From Roseicyclus sp. (GTDB lineage: Bacteria > Pseudomonadota > Alphaproteobacteria > Rhodobacterales > Rhodobacteraceae): a stretch of 64,000 nt of DNA. Of this stretch, positions 1 through 9,598 are shown piece after piece. How positions within the stretch are numbered: position 1 is the first letter of the stretch; each line of letters opens with the position of its first letter. Below the pieces are notes generated by a model. The model had not been told where the DNA came from, did no database searches, and saw nothing but the letters and a program-made list of their open reading frames with translations. Position numbers and translations under genes: made by a program. The DNA is taken from assembly GCA_018401055.1 (NCBI GenBank), contig JAGYLB010000084.1, positions 1-64,000 of the forward strand, read 5' to 3'.

Positions 1-222
1 ATCGCTGATGGCGAGGAGCGCCATGCCGCCCATCGGCGCAAGAAAGGAGGTGGGCCACCAGCTGCGCCCCGGTGCCTCGGGCGCGATCATCGCCACATCG
101 GGCAGACCAAGCGCTGCGCCGAGGCCGAGGATATCCTCGGCCCCCGCACCACGCCCGTGCAGCAGGACAAGACCCATCCGGGCCTTGTCCCCGGTCGGAC
201 CCGCGCGCAGCACGCGGGTCAT
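1..222 (-). CDS. Alpha/beta hydrolase (phospholipase/carboxylesterase family), partial
   Basis: This is the N-terminal 74 codons of a gene that runs off the left edge of the window. Reading the minus strand from the ATG at 222 gives a protein with the motif LLHGRGAGAED near residues 19-29, the oxyanion-hole strand of the phospholipase/carboxylesterase (YpfH-like) family. The nucleophile and the rest of the triad lie outside the window. Its start overlaps the stop of the upstream dioxygenase (ATGA), so the two are translationally coupled. Hydrolase next to ring-cleaving dioxygenase is a recurrent pair, which suggests a shared role in breaking down aromatic or quinone compounds (inference). Confidence 0.75.
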   Translation of the reverse strand, partial: MTRVLRAGPTGDKARMGLVLLHGRGAGAEDILGLGAALGLPDVAMIAPEAPGRSWWPTSFLAPMGGMALLAISD

Positions 223-1139
223 CTTGCCACCTTCAACGGCGGCAGGATCTGTTCGATCCGGGCGCGATGCGCCTCGTATTTGGCGGGCAGTTTGAGCGCC
301 TCGCCCAGATGGGCGGGGTCCTCATCGACGGCAAAGCCCGGCGGGTCGGTGGCAATCTCGAACAAGACGCCGCCCGGCTCGCGGAAATAGATCGCGTTGA
401 AATACTGCCGGTCGATCACGGGCGTGGTCGGGTGCCCGGCGCTGGCCAGCCGTTCCTGCCACTCGCGCTGGACCGCATCGCTTTCGGCGCGAAAGGCGAC
501 GTGGTGGATGCTGCCTGCACCCTGCCGCCCGATGGAGGGGGCATCTGACCGCATCAGATCGATCACAGCCCCCCGCGCATGGCCCGGTGCCTGAGCCGCA
601 GCCGCTCGATGCCGCCCGCGGTCTCATGGCCCGCCTCGGCATAGCCAGAATACCTCGGTCAGCAGCCGGGCGGTGGGTGCGATATCGCCTTCCCACAGCG
701 TGACGGAATGGAACCCGTCCAGCGGCTGATCGCTGTCGCGGTCGGTTTCCACCAGTTCCACCGGCGCGCCATCGGGGTCGCGCAGCGTGATCACGCGCGC
801 CCCGAAGCGTTCGGTCGGGCCGTCGAAGTCGATGGCCTGTTCGGCAAGGCTCTCCATCCAGCCGTCGAACGCGCCCTTGGGCACGGCATAGGCATAGGCG
901 GATGCCATTCCGGGGCCCGCGCGACCGGGGCCCGCGTTGACGAAGGGAAAGAAGGTCAGGATCGTGCCGGGGTTGGCATCGTGGTCGCCGTAATACAGGT
1001 GATAGGTGCCCGGATCGTCGAAATTGACGGTTTTCTTGACCAACCGCTGGCGCAAGGTGCCGGTGTAGAAGGCGACATTGTCTTGCGGCGGGCCGGAAAT
1101 GGCCGTGACATGGTGCAGGCCCGAAATGGTGCGGGTCAT
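219..1139 (-). pseudogene. Ring-cleaving dioxygenase, VOC/glyoxalase fold (frameshifted)
   Basis: The protein begins MTRTISGLHHVTAISG at 1139 and has two vicinal-oxygen-chelate repeats, as in MhqA/MhqO-type extradiol dioxygenases that open hydroquinone-like rings with a divalent metal. The first repeat carries HHVTA and a VELVETD strand. The second carries IHHVAFRA and the metal-ligand region YFREPGGVLFEIATD. The reading frame changes near 600-650, so the two halves (down to about 624, and 566 to 219) lie in different frames. Their combined length, about 306 aa, is normal for the family. ATGA overlap with the following hydrolase supports an operon. The break is probably a sequence indel. Confidence 0.75.
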
Positions 1140-1257
1140 GGTGATCTCTCCCGAATGTCTGGGGCGCGGATGGCCCCTGCTCAAGGCTGAAGATGGGGCA
1201 GGGGGCTGGGCGCGCCAATGCACATCGCCACAGGTCTTCTGTGCCGCCATGCACGGC

Positions 1258-1695
1258 TTAGGCGCTAGGCATTGCCCCGCAGGCTTCGAAGGCTGCGACC
1301 TCGGGCGCTGCGCCCTCAAGCGACACCGACAGTTCCGCGCTGCCCGCAAGAAACACCGCCCGCGCATTGCCCGACAGGCCTGCCAGCACATTGCCAAAAC
1401 CGCGGTCAGCGACGGTGAGCGCGCGACCATCCGCCGACAGGCTGTGGCGGTCGGTGCCGATGGTCAGCTCTACCCCACCAAGGAAAGCGATGGCAAAACT
1501 CGGGGCCTCGGGCCATGGCTCGGGTCCCGTCACCGTGATGGTCCAGAGTGGCAGGCCGGGATCATGGGTCAGCAAGACATCAACGCCGCTCTCGCTGTGG
1601 GTCAGCGTGCAGATCGCGCCGTCGTGGCCCGCCTGCCAGGCATGGGCGGGGGTGGCGAGGGTCAGGGACAGCAGGGCGGCAAGGTGCGAACGCAT
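1258..1695 (-). CDS. Secreted hypothetical protein, 145 aa
   Basis: I do not recognise this family. The ATG at 1695 is chosen because it begins a textbook signal peptide, MRSHLAALLSLTLATPAHA, with predicted cleavage after AHA. The longer in-frame start at 1950 would put about 85 low-complexity residues in front of it. The mature part is a short beta-rich domain of about 125 residues with two cysteines (one early, one four residues-plus before the end) that could form a disulfide. It is divergent from the rhodanese gene at 1817 and shares a short promoter region of about 120 bp with it. The likely location is the periplasm. Confidence 0.6.
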   Translation of the reverse strand: MRSHLAALLSLTLATPAHAWQAGHDGAICTLTHSESGVDVLLTHDPGLPLWTITVTGPEPWPEAPSFAIAFLGGVELTIGTDRHSLSADGRALTVADRGFGNVLAGLSGNARAVFLAGSAELSVSLEGAAPEVAAFEACGAMPSA

Positions 1696-1816
1696 GCCGG
1701 TAGGGTAGCGCCCAATGCGGCGGTGAAAAGGGGTGCGGCGTCGCGCGCCCAGCCAGAGGTTGACTATGCCCATCATCCGGCAGACCCTGTCTGAGGAGGA
1801 GACCACGGAGGACCCC

Positions 1817-2551
1817 ATGCGTATCACAGCTTTCGCTTTCGCCCTGATCGCGCTGCCCGGCGCGGCGCTGGCCGACCCGGTCGGCCTGACCCCCGGCATG
1901 ATGTCGGCCACCGTGCCCACGCCCTCGGGCCCGGTCGAGATCTTGCGCAATCAAGACAATGCCAACCGCCTGTCCAGCGACTGGACGCTGACCTCGCGGC
2001 CCTGCCCGAACTTCTGCATCCAGCCGATGGTGCCCGCGCCCGGCGTGACGCCCGTGGGCGAGTTGGAGGTGATCGCTGCGCTGCAGGACCCCGATACTGT
2101 GGTGATCGACGGGCGGATCCGCCCCGAGTTCGAGGCGGGCACGATCCCCGGCGCGGTCTCCGTGCCTTATAACGAGGCCGCCGACCGTCTGGACGAACTG
2201 GGCTGCGAGATCGATTTCGACGGGTTTATCTGCGAAGGCGAGCTGATGCAGGTGGTCTTGTTCTGCAACGGCCCGTGGTGCGGCCAGTCGCCCACGGCGG
2301 CGCGCAACATGATCGAGGCGGGCTTTCCGGCCGAAAACATCAGCTACTATCGCGGCGGCATGCAGAACTGGCAGGGCCTTGGCCTGACCATGTGGTTGTG
2401 CGCGGAGCGGCGGCTAGACCGCGCCACCCGCACCATCAAGACCATGGCCGTCAGCGCGCAGCCGATGCCTGCGCATTCCCGCAAGCCCAGCTTTTCGCCA
2501 AAGACCATGGCCCCGATCAGCGCGAGCGCGATCAGCGTCAGCATGGAATAG
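1817..2551 (+). CDS. Exported rhodanese-like domain protein
   Basis: A signal peptide (MRITAFAFALIALPGAALA) is followed by a rhodanese domain: VVIDGRIRPEFEAGTIPGA is the N-terminal part and VVLFCNGPWCGQSPTAA the active-site loop with the catalytic cysteine. This CNGPWCGQS loop is typical of periplasmic rhodaneses in Rhodobacterales. The start at 1817 follows a GGAGG box. After GGMQNWQGLGLT the frame runs on for about 45 odd residues antisense to the next gene. A one-base indel would instead end the protein at the TAG at 2415-2417, at about 199 aa, which is the more usual end. Sulfurtransferase activity is inferred from the family only. Confidence 0.7.
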   Translation: MRITAFAFALIALPGAALADPVGLTPGMMSATVPTPSGPVEILRNQDNANRLSSDWTLTSRPCPNFCIQPMVPAPGVTPVGELEVIAALQDPDTVVIDGRIRPEFEAGTIPGAVSVPYNEAADRLDELGCEIDFDGFICEGELMQVVLFCNGPWCGQSPTAARNMIEAGFPAENISYYRGGMQNWQGLGLTMWLCAERRLDRATRTIKTMAVSAQPMPAHSRKPSFSPKTMAPISASAISVSME

Positions 2552-2757
2552 GCGACCCCCGCCTGTCCCAGAGTGATGTGCCGCATTGCCGCGAACCAGA
2601 GCACGGCGGAGACGGCATAGAGCACGATGCCGATGGCAACGAGCGAAGAGATCGCGGTGAGGCCGCGGTCGGCGGCGAGTTTGAGAAAGAAGTCGCCCAG
2701 AATGACGACGAGGGCGGTGATGGTGATGAAGCCGAAGCCGTTGAGAATGCTTTGCAT
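2347..2757 (-). CDS. Small multidrug resistance/EamA-like membrane transporter
   Basis: A small, four-helix membrane protein starting MQSILNGFGFITITALVVIL at 2757. It has the SMR-like pattern of a short first helix with an acidic residue (VVILGDFFLKLAADRG), a middle helix ending SAVLWFAAM, and a third with GQAGVAYSMLTLIALALIGAMVFGE, the last being the SMR-like signature near GxxxA-Y followed by FGE. The written frame ends at 2347, but SMR proteins are normally 105-115 aa. A one-base indel would end it at the TAG in the CTAG at 2414-2417 (113 aa). It would then converge tail-to-tail with the rhodanese. Substrate unknown. Confidence 0.6.
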   Translation of the reverse strand: MQSILNGFGFITITALVVILGDFFLKLAADRGLTAISSLVAIGIVLYAVSAVLWFAAMRHITLGQAGVAYSMLTLIALALIGAMVFGEKLGLRECAGIGCALTAMVLMVRVARSSRRSAHNHMVRPRPCQFCMPPR

Positions 2758-2986
2758 GATTGTTCCCGCGGCGGTGCGCAGGCCCCCTGATAATGGGGGG
2801 AGGGTGGGCGAGGGGGAAGGGTAGGGCAAATGGCGGGAAGCCTTACCTTTGGGGGGCAGCGGTGGCCGTGGTCGCCGGTCAAAAGTTGTAAGGGACAACA
2901 GCGTCGACTGGACCACGACTTTTCTCAGGTTTTGAGCTTTCACCATTGAAGTGCGACCGTTGTGCGTCAGCGCAACGGTCGCTTGT

Positions 2987-3142
2987 TCACCTTAGCTTCG
3001 ACCAAAGCCAGAGGGTTGCATAGAGAACAAATGTTGCCTTATACAACACCTCTATGGCCATAATCGCGGTTTGGTCGAATGGTAGCATTGAAGCGAGATG
3101 CAGCACTATGTAGGCGCCGTGACTCGATGACCTTACGGGCAT
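2987..3142 (-). CDS. Small single-pass membrane protein, 51 aa
   Basis: Unrecognised small protein. The ATG at 3142 is preceded at ideal spacing by AAGGAGGATATC, the strongest ribosome-binding site in the window, and that decides the start. The first half is polar; the second half (about residues 23-47) holds a hydrophobic stretch with TAIMAIEVLY and FVLYATLWLW, ending in a basic SKLR tail, as expected for one membrane helix. Base composition is lower in GC than the flanking genes, like its neighbour at 3422. It may be one component of a horizontally acquired two-gene unit. Function unknown. Confidence 0.5.
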   Translation of the reverse strand: MPVRSSSHGAYIVLHLASMLPFDQTAIMAIEVLYKATFVLYATLWLWSKLR

Positions 3143-3227
3143 GATATCCTCCTTGGTTGCATTAAAAGGTGCGTAGTAAGGAGGTTTCGGTAGCAAAGTT
3201 TAGCCGCTAGCTATCCGACCTTCCTTC

Positions 3228-3247
3228 CTTTCGGGCACTGCCCGAAG
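3228..3247. terminator. Hairpin between the small membrane protein and the XRE-like gene
   Basis: TTCGGGCA and TGCCCGAA form an 8-bp perfect stem with a single-base loop, extended by a wobble pair. It sits about 85 bp upstream of the small membrane protein start and is not followed by a T-run on either strand. It may therefore be an operator or part of a mobile boundary and not a classical terminator. Confidence 0.3.
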
Positions 3248-3421
3248 GGGAGGATTGGTGCCAAAACCGTCGGTGGTGGCACATCGCTCATCCTAGCACT
3301 AGGGATAGTATATTTTGAGGAAATTGTCCTTCCGGCAGTCGTCAAACTCTGCTTGCGATATTCACATAGGTTTGTGAATATCGCGAAGTTGCGAAGCGCT
3401 CCGTGCGAAAGATACCAAGTA

Positions 3422-4111
3422 ATGATCATCCCTACCGATGCAGAAATCCGTAAAGAAGTCAGAGACGTAGAGGCAAAATATCGGCAGTGTCCTCAGTCTC
3501 TCCGCCAGTTCGTAGCATTCACTTACAAGTATGTGTTTGGCTCTGCAAAAAAGTTCTACACCGTGCCATGGGTGCGTATAAGGACTGATCGGTATCAGTC
3601 CGATACGAAGGTGTCTGAGAACTTTATGAACAAGGTGATCAAAGAGGGACGAGGAGAACTTAAGTATAGGCATCTTGAACAGATCGCGGACCTCTATGGT
3701 GTTCCCGTGTCGGTCATTCTGATGTTCACTAGATGCTACTCAGACCAAAGGGACATCCGGGCTGGCGCAAAAAGCGCAGGCGACGCAGAAAAGCTCTATA
3801 AGTTCATTGAGGCGCTACCTCAGCTTAGCCGGAAAGCCGACAAGTTTTCCTCTTTCTTGGCGTGGGTTGACGTATACCACGGTGGTACAGCGTGGCGCCG
3901 GGAACTTGAGGCTAGATTGTCTGATGTCGATCAATTTCAGTACTCTCTTGGGGAGTGTCATGAACTCTGTGTATCTGGCTTGGCCCATGCGGGTTTCAGA
4001 TACGGTCACGCGTTGAAGCGCTCATCGAACATGATAGCGAACTGGTTGCGGGCGGCAAACCATTCCCGGACATTTCTGCCGCCTTTTTCGAAGTTGCGGA
4101 TTGCCAGATAG
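3422..4111 (+). CDS. XRE-like helix-turn-helix protein, 3' end replaced by IS256 insertion
   Basis: Residues about 70-105 (NKVIKEGRGELKYRHL, then EQIADLYGVPVSVILMF) match the second half of a Cro/C1-type helix-turn-helix: G-x-x-x-x-x-x-x-L-x-x-I-A-x-x-x-G-V-x-x-x-x-L. The rest is not recognised. Codon use is AT-richer than the chromosome, suggesting transfer. The IS element enters after codon 177 (Gly at 3950-3952). Downstream of that the written frame reads 52 codons of element DNA. If the element and one repeat copy are removed, the frame continues at 5294 for LDETDSH and a TAA at 5315-5317, giving a 184-aa ancestor. A TTG start at 3353 is possible. Confidence 0.6.
   Translation: MIIPTDAEIRKEVRDVEAKYRQCPQSLRQFVAFTYKYVFGSAKKFYTVPWVRIRTDRYQSDTKVSENFMNKVIKEGRGELKYRHLEQIADLYGVPVSVILMFTRCYSDQRDIRAGAKSAGDAEKLYKFIEALPQLSRKADKFSSFLAWVDVYHGGTAWRRELEARLSDVDQFQYSLGECHELCVSGLAHAGFRYGHALKRSSNMIANWLRAANHSRTFLPPFSKLRIAR
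3943..3952 (+). repeat. Target-site repeat, left copy
   Basis: CTCTCTTGGG lies directly outside the left end of the IS256-family element and is repeated exactly at 5284-5293 outside the right end. IS256-family elements duplicate 8-9 bp on insertion; the tenth matching base may be chance or part of the element tip. Confidence 0.85.
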
Positions 4112-5283
4112 ATCAGCTTTGTGGCGGCCTCCTCGGTCGGGAACGAGCCGCGCGTCTTAATTGATTTGCGAATGACCCTGTTCAAACTTTCAATGGCGTT
4201 CGTCGTGTAGATGATCTTACGAATGGCGGGATCGAAGGCAAAGAACGGGGTCACCTCCTGCCATGCGCGCCGCCAGGCGGGGGCGATCGAAGCATATTTT
4301 CCGGCCCATTTCTCTTCAAACGCATCCAGTTCAGCTTCAGCCCGATCGGCAGTCGGTGCCCCGTAAATCCGGCGCAGATCGGCGGCTACCGCCTTGCGAT
4401 CCTTCCAGGCGCAGAAGTTCAGCGAATGGCGCACCAGATGCACGATACAGGTCTGGACGGTGGCCTCCGGGAAGGCGGCGGTGATGGCCTCGGGGAAACC
4501 CTTCAGCCCGTCAACGACCGCGATCAGCACGTCTTGCACGCCCCGATTTCGCAGCTCATTCATCACCGACAGCCAGAACTTGGCGCCTTCATTCTCGGCA
4601 ATCCACAGACCCAGAACTTCCCGCACACCGTCACGGGTTACGCCGAGAGCCACGTAAACGGCCTTGTTCTTCACCATCCGGCTGTCGGCATCGCGGATCT
4701 TGACCCGGAGCACGTCGAAAATGACGATCGGATACATCCGCTCCAGCGCCCGGCTCTGCCACTCGCGGACCTCGTCCAGAACGGCATCGGTCACGCGGCT
4801 GATGAGGTCAGGCGAGACCTGCAGTCCGTAGACATCCTCAAGGTGGGCGCGGATGTCACGGACCGTCAGACCAGCGGCATAGAGACCAATGATTTTGTCG
4901 TCGATCCCGTCAATCCGGGTCTGGCCCTTCTTCACCAGCTCAGGTTCGAAACTGCCGTCACGGTCACGCGGCACCGCGATCGGCACCTCGCCATCCTGCC
5001 CCTTCAACCGCTTGGAGGAGGTCCCGTTGCGCCGGTTGACCTGCCCCACAGGCGCGTCCTTGCCCTCCTCATAGCCAAGATGCGCGGTCAGCTCGGCCCC
5101 CAGCATCCGTTCCATCAGCTTGATCTTGAGCTCTTTCATCAGCCCGGCATCGCCAAGCAGGTCTTCAGGCCGCTCGCAGCCCTTCAGTAGTTCGTCCAGC
5201 AGTTCCTTGGAAATCGTCATCGTCCTTGCTCCTCTCAGGAAGCATGGACCAAACCCCAGTTACACAGAAGATCGGACACTCTC
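3953..5283 (-). mobile_element. IS256-family insertion sequence, about 1.33 kb
   Basis: One full-length transposase gene fills the element. Imperfect terminal inverted repeats are visible: 25 bp at 3954-3978 against the reverse complement of 5256-5280, sharing AGTGTC, TCTGTGTA and CTGG blocks at identical spacing. A 10-bp direct repeat (CTCTCTTGGG) flanks both ends. The transposase is intact, so the element looks recent and potentially active. It interrupts the XRE-like gene seven codons before that gene's stop and stands immediately downstream of uvrB. Confidence 0.9.
4006..5220 (-). CDS. IS256-family (mutator-type) transposase, 404 aa
   Basis: Full-length DDE transposase that cuts and joins DNA at the element ends. 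The catalytic residues are recognisable as D169 (IFDVLRVKI), D237 (AVVDGLKGFPEAI) and E344 (YTTNAIESLNRVIRK), in the spacing of the mutator/IS256 group. The conserved C/H segment CIVHLVRHSLNF precedes the insertion domain. The N-terminal third (ELTAHLGYEEG, RRNGTSSKRLKG) is the DNA-binding region. Length is normal and no frameshift is seen, in contrast to many host genes here. The gene starts about 60 bp inside the right inverted repeat. Confidence 0.95.
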   Translation of the reverse strand: MTISKELLDELLKGCERPEDLLGDAGLMKELKIKLMERMLGAELTAHLGYEEGKDAPVGQVNRRNGTSSKRLKGQDGEVPIAVPRDRDGSFEPELVKKGQTRIDGIDDKIIGLYAAGLTVRDIRAHLEDVYGLQVSPDLISRVTDAVLDEVREWQSRALERMYPIVIFDVLRVKIRDADSRMVKNKAVYVALGVTRDGVREVLGLWIAENEGAKFWLSVMNELRNRGVQDVLIAVVDGLKGFPEAITAAFPEATVQTCIVHLVRHSLNFCAWKDRKAVAADLRRIYGAPTADRAEAELDAFEEKWAGKYASIAPAWRRAWQEVTPFFAFDPAIRKIIYTTNAIESLNRVIRKSIKTRGSFPTEEAATKLIYLAIRNFEKGGRNVREWFAARNQFAIMFDERFNA

Positions 5284-5293
5284 CTCTCTTGGG
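5284..5293 (+). repeat. Target-site repeat, right copy
   Basis: Exact second copy of CTCTCTTGGG (see 3943-3952). Joining 3952 to 5294 restores an open reading frame, which confirms this as the insertion scar. Confidence 0.85.
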
Positions 5294-5317
5294 CTCGACG
5301 AGACTGACAGCCATTAA
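5294..5317 (+). other. Orphaned 3' end of the IS-interrupted XRE-like gene
   Basis: Seven codons (LDETDSH) and a TAA stop that continue the frame of the gene at 3422 once the IS is removed. The stop lies six bases from the convergent end of uvrB at 5323, a normal tail-to-tail gap. It has no translation signals of its own now. Confidence 0.7.
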
Positions 5318-5322
5318 GCAAT

Positions 5323-7515
<2,193 letters not shown>

Positions 7516-7872
7516 CTCTGGCCTCCGTCATGCCCAGCAAATTGACCTTATCAGGACAAGGTTCAACCCCGCCCCGCCAGAGCGGCAAAATGGTTAACGC
7601 CAGCTTGCGAAAACCGCGACAATTTTTACAACTTTAAGGAGAAAATTTCGTTGCAATGGTAAAGCAGGGTTGTCGCTAGCTTTTTCGGTTGCAAGCAGCA
7701 GAGTCGCGGTTGCTTAGGCCGGGGTCGAACCACCCACCCATCCCTCGCTCCCTCGGGCCCGGTCGGCAACCCTCTGTGCTTGGGTCGTCCTTGCCCGCGA
7801 CAGCTTGGGTGGTGGACAAAGGGCCGGGTCTTTTCCATATACGCTTCAGACATGATCATCGGACGGACCTCC

Positions 7873-8184
7873 ATGCGCGCCCGTATCTACAAGCCTGCGA
7901 AAACCGCGATGTCCTCGGGCACGGCCAAGACGGACCACTGGGTTCTGGAATTCGCCCCTGCCTCCGCGCGCGAGGTCGATCCGTTGATGGGCTGGACCTC
8001 TTCGTCGGACATGAACAGTCAGGTGCACCTGCGCTTCGACACGTTGGAGGCCGCGCAGGATTACGCCAAGTCGCAGGGGCTTGACGCGCTGGTGCTCAAA
8101 CCCAAGACCCGCAAACCGAACATCCGCGCAGGCGGCTACGGCGAGAATTTCGCCACCAACCGCCGCGGCGCCTGGACCCACTGA
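7873..8184 (+). CDS. ETC complex I subunit, NDUFS4-like
   Basis: A 103-aa protein of the alphaproteobacterial/mitochondrial complex I accessory subunit family (NDUFS4, 18 kDa), which sits on the peripheral arm near the NADH-oxidising module. Visible family signatures are [10 protein letters not shown] near the start, [20 protein letters not shown] and the C-terminal block [15 protein letters not shown]. The ATG at 7873 gives the usual [13 protein letters not shown] start; the upstream in-frame ATGs would add an unrelated tail. It is a stand-alone gene away from any nuo operon here, as is usual in this order. Confidence 0.85.
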   Translation: MRARIYKPAKTAMSSGTAKTDHWVLEFAPASAREVDPLMGWTSSSDMNSQVHLRFDTLEAAQDYAKSQGLDALVLKPKTRKPNIRAGGYGENFATNRRGAWTH

Positions 8185-8610
8185 GCTTTTGTGTTTCGTC
8201 GCCCCTCGGCAAAGCCGAATCACATAAGCTGGCCATCCTGACCGTCGCTATCCGGGCCTCGGAGCCGGGTCAGCAGCTTGGGCTGTTCTGACACCACCAT
8301 GACCTTTCTTGACAAGGGCGACCTGTCCTTCTTCTTCACGGGTGCTCTTGGCGTATCGCCCGCGCGCAGCCGCTCACCCTGCGCCGTGTCGCACCGCCGG
8401 TCGATTTGCGGCGGCACGCGCAAGCGCAGAACGCGCAACCTCACGCAATCCCATGACCGCCCAGACGCAACGCGCAACGCCGCCGCCCACGCCCAGCGCA
8501 GAACTCGAGAAGCGCTTCACCCGATTCCTCGCAGCCTTCGCATAGCGGCGACCTGCGCCTTGCTCGCAAAAGGGATGGATTTGTTCCGGCCGACAATCTA
8601 CCCGGGCTCC
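8185..8610. other. Intergenic stretch without a supported gene
   Basis: About 425 bp of GC-rich sequence between the complex I subunit and the EamA permease. Short frames exist on both strands (for example 8220-8477 on the minus strand) but none has a recognisable domain, a clear ribosome-binding site or conserved-looking composition. Given the indel rate nearby, a broken small gene cannot be excluded. Confidence 0.4.
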
Positions 8611-9557
8611 ATGAGCAGCACCGTCTCCGATATGCCGTCCACCGATCGGGTCCTTGCCGGTGTAACCCTGATGCTGGGCTTTTGCGTGACCGCGCCACTG
8701 CTCGATGTCGCGGCCAAGCTCGCCTCGGGCAGCTTGCCGGTCGGGCAAGTCACGGCCGCACGTTTCGTCGTTCAATGCGCACTCATGGCGCCGTTTGTCT
8801 GGATCATGGGTCTGTCGCTCAGGGCGGCGCGCGGGCAATGGCTGGCGCTGGTGTCGCGCGCGGTGTTGCTGATGGTGTCGACCTTCTGTTTCATCGCCGC
8901 GATCAGCGTCATGCCGCTGGCCGATGCGCTGGCCATCGCCTTCGTGTCCCCCTTCATCGTGCTGCTGGTGGGCAAGTTCTATCTGCGCGAGGATGTCGGG
9001 CCGCGTCGTGTGGGCGCGGCGCTGGTGGGGTTTGTGGGCGTCTTGTTCGTGATCCAGCCCAGTTTCGCAGCCTTCGGCGCGGTTGCGTTGCTGCCCTTGG
9101 GCACCGCAGTTGGGTTCGCCTTCTATATCCTCGTGACGCGCGGGCTGGCGCGGCGGGTGCATCCGGTGACACTGCAGTTCCACACCGGTCTCATCGCCAG
9201 CGTGATGTGCGTGCCGGTGCTCATGATTGCCGAAGGCACGGGATCGACGATGCTAGATCCCGTATGGCCCCAAGGCGTCGCGTGGCTCTGGTTGCTGGGG
9301 TAGGGTTCTTCGCGGCGCTGAGCCACATGATGATGACCTACGCGCTGTCCATGGCGCCCTCGGCCACGCTCGCGCCGATGCAGTATCTGGAATTGCCGGT
9401 AGCGACCTTTCTGGGCTATTTGGTGTTTCGCGATTTCCCGAATGTGCTGACGTTAACGGGCATCGCCATCATCATCGCAGCGGGGCTCTACATGATCCAC
9501 CGCGAAAGGGTCACCGCCCGCAAGCTGATGACCGAGCGCGCGGCCCCGCCGATCTGA
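8611..9557 (+). pseudogene. EamA/DMT-superfamily permease (frameshifted once)
   Basis: Ten-helix drug/metabolite transporter with two EamA repeats. Repeat one includes the GQVTAARFVVQ helix and SVMPLADALAIAFVSPF, a typical EamA helix-4 motif. Repeat two includes the helix YALSMAPSATLAPMQYLELPVAT. The frame stops at 9303 (WLWLLG) and continues one frame over in GVGFFAALSHMMM, so a single indel lies near 9298. The repaired protein is about 315 aa, normal for the family. The start at 8611 (MSSTVSDMPSTDR) is the last ATG before the first membrane helix. Substrate not predictable. Confidence 0.75.
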
Positions 9558-9598
9558 CGCGGGGTGTCGGCGGGCCGCAAAGCCCGCCATCTGTCGCG

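Noticed and set aside
7705..7760. tRNA T-arm-like GGTTCGACC on the minus strand
   Set aside because: Flanking bases do not form the T-stem or any cloverleaf.
8220..8477. 85-aa minus-strand frame between the complex I subunit and the EamA gene
   Set aside because: No recognisable domain, weak start context and Arg-rich composition typical of non-coding GC-rich DNA; kept only as an open possibility.
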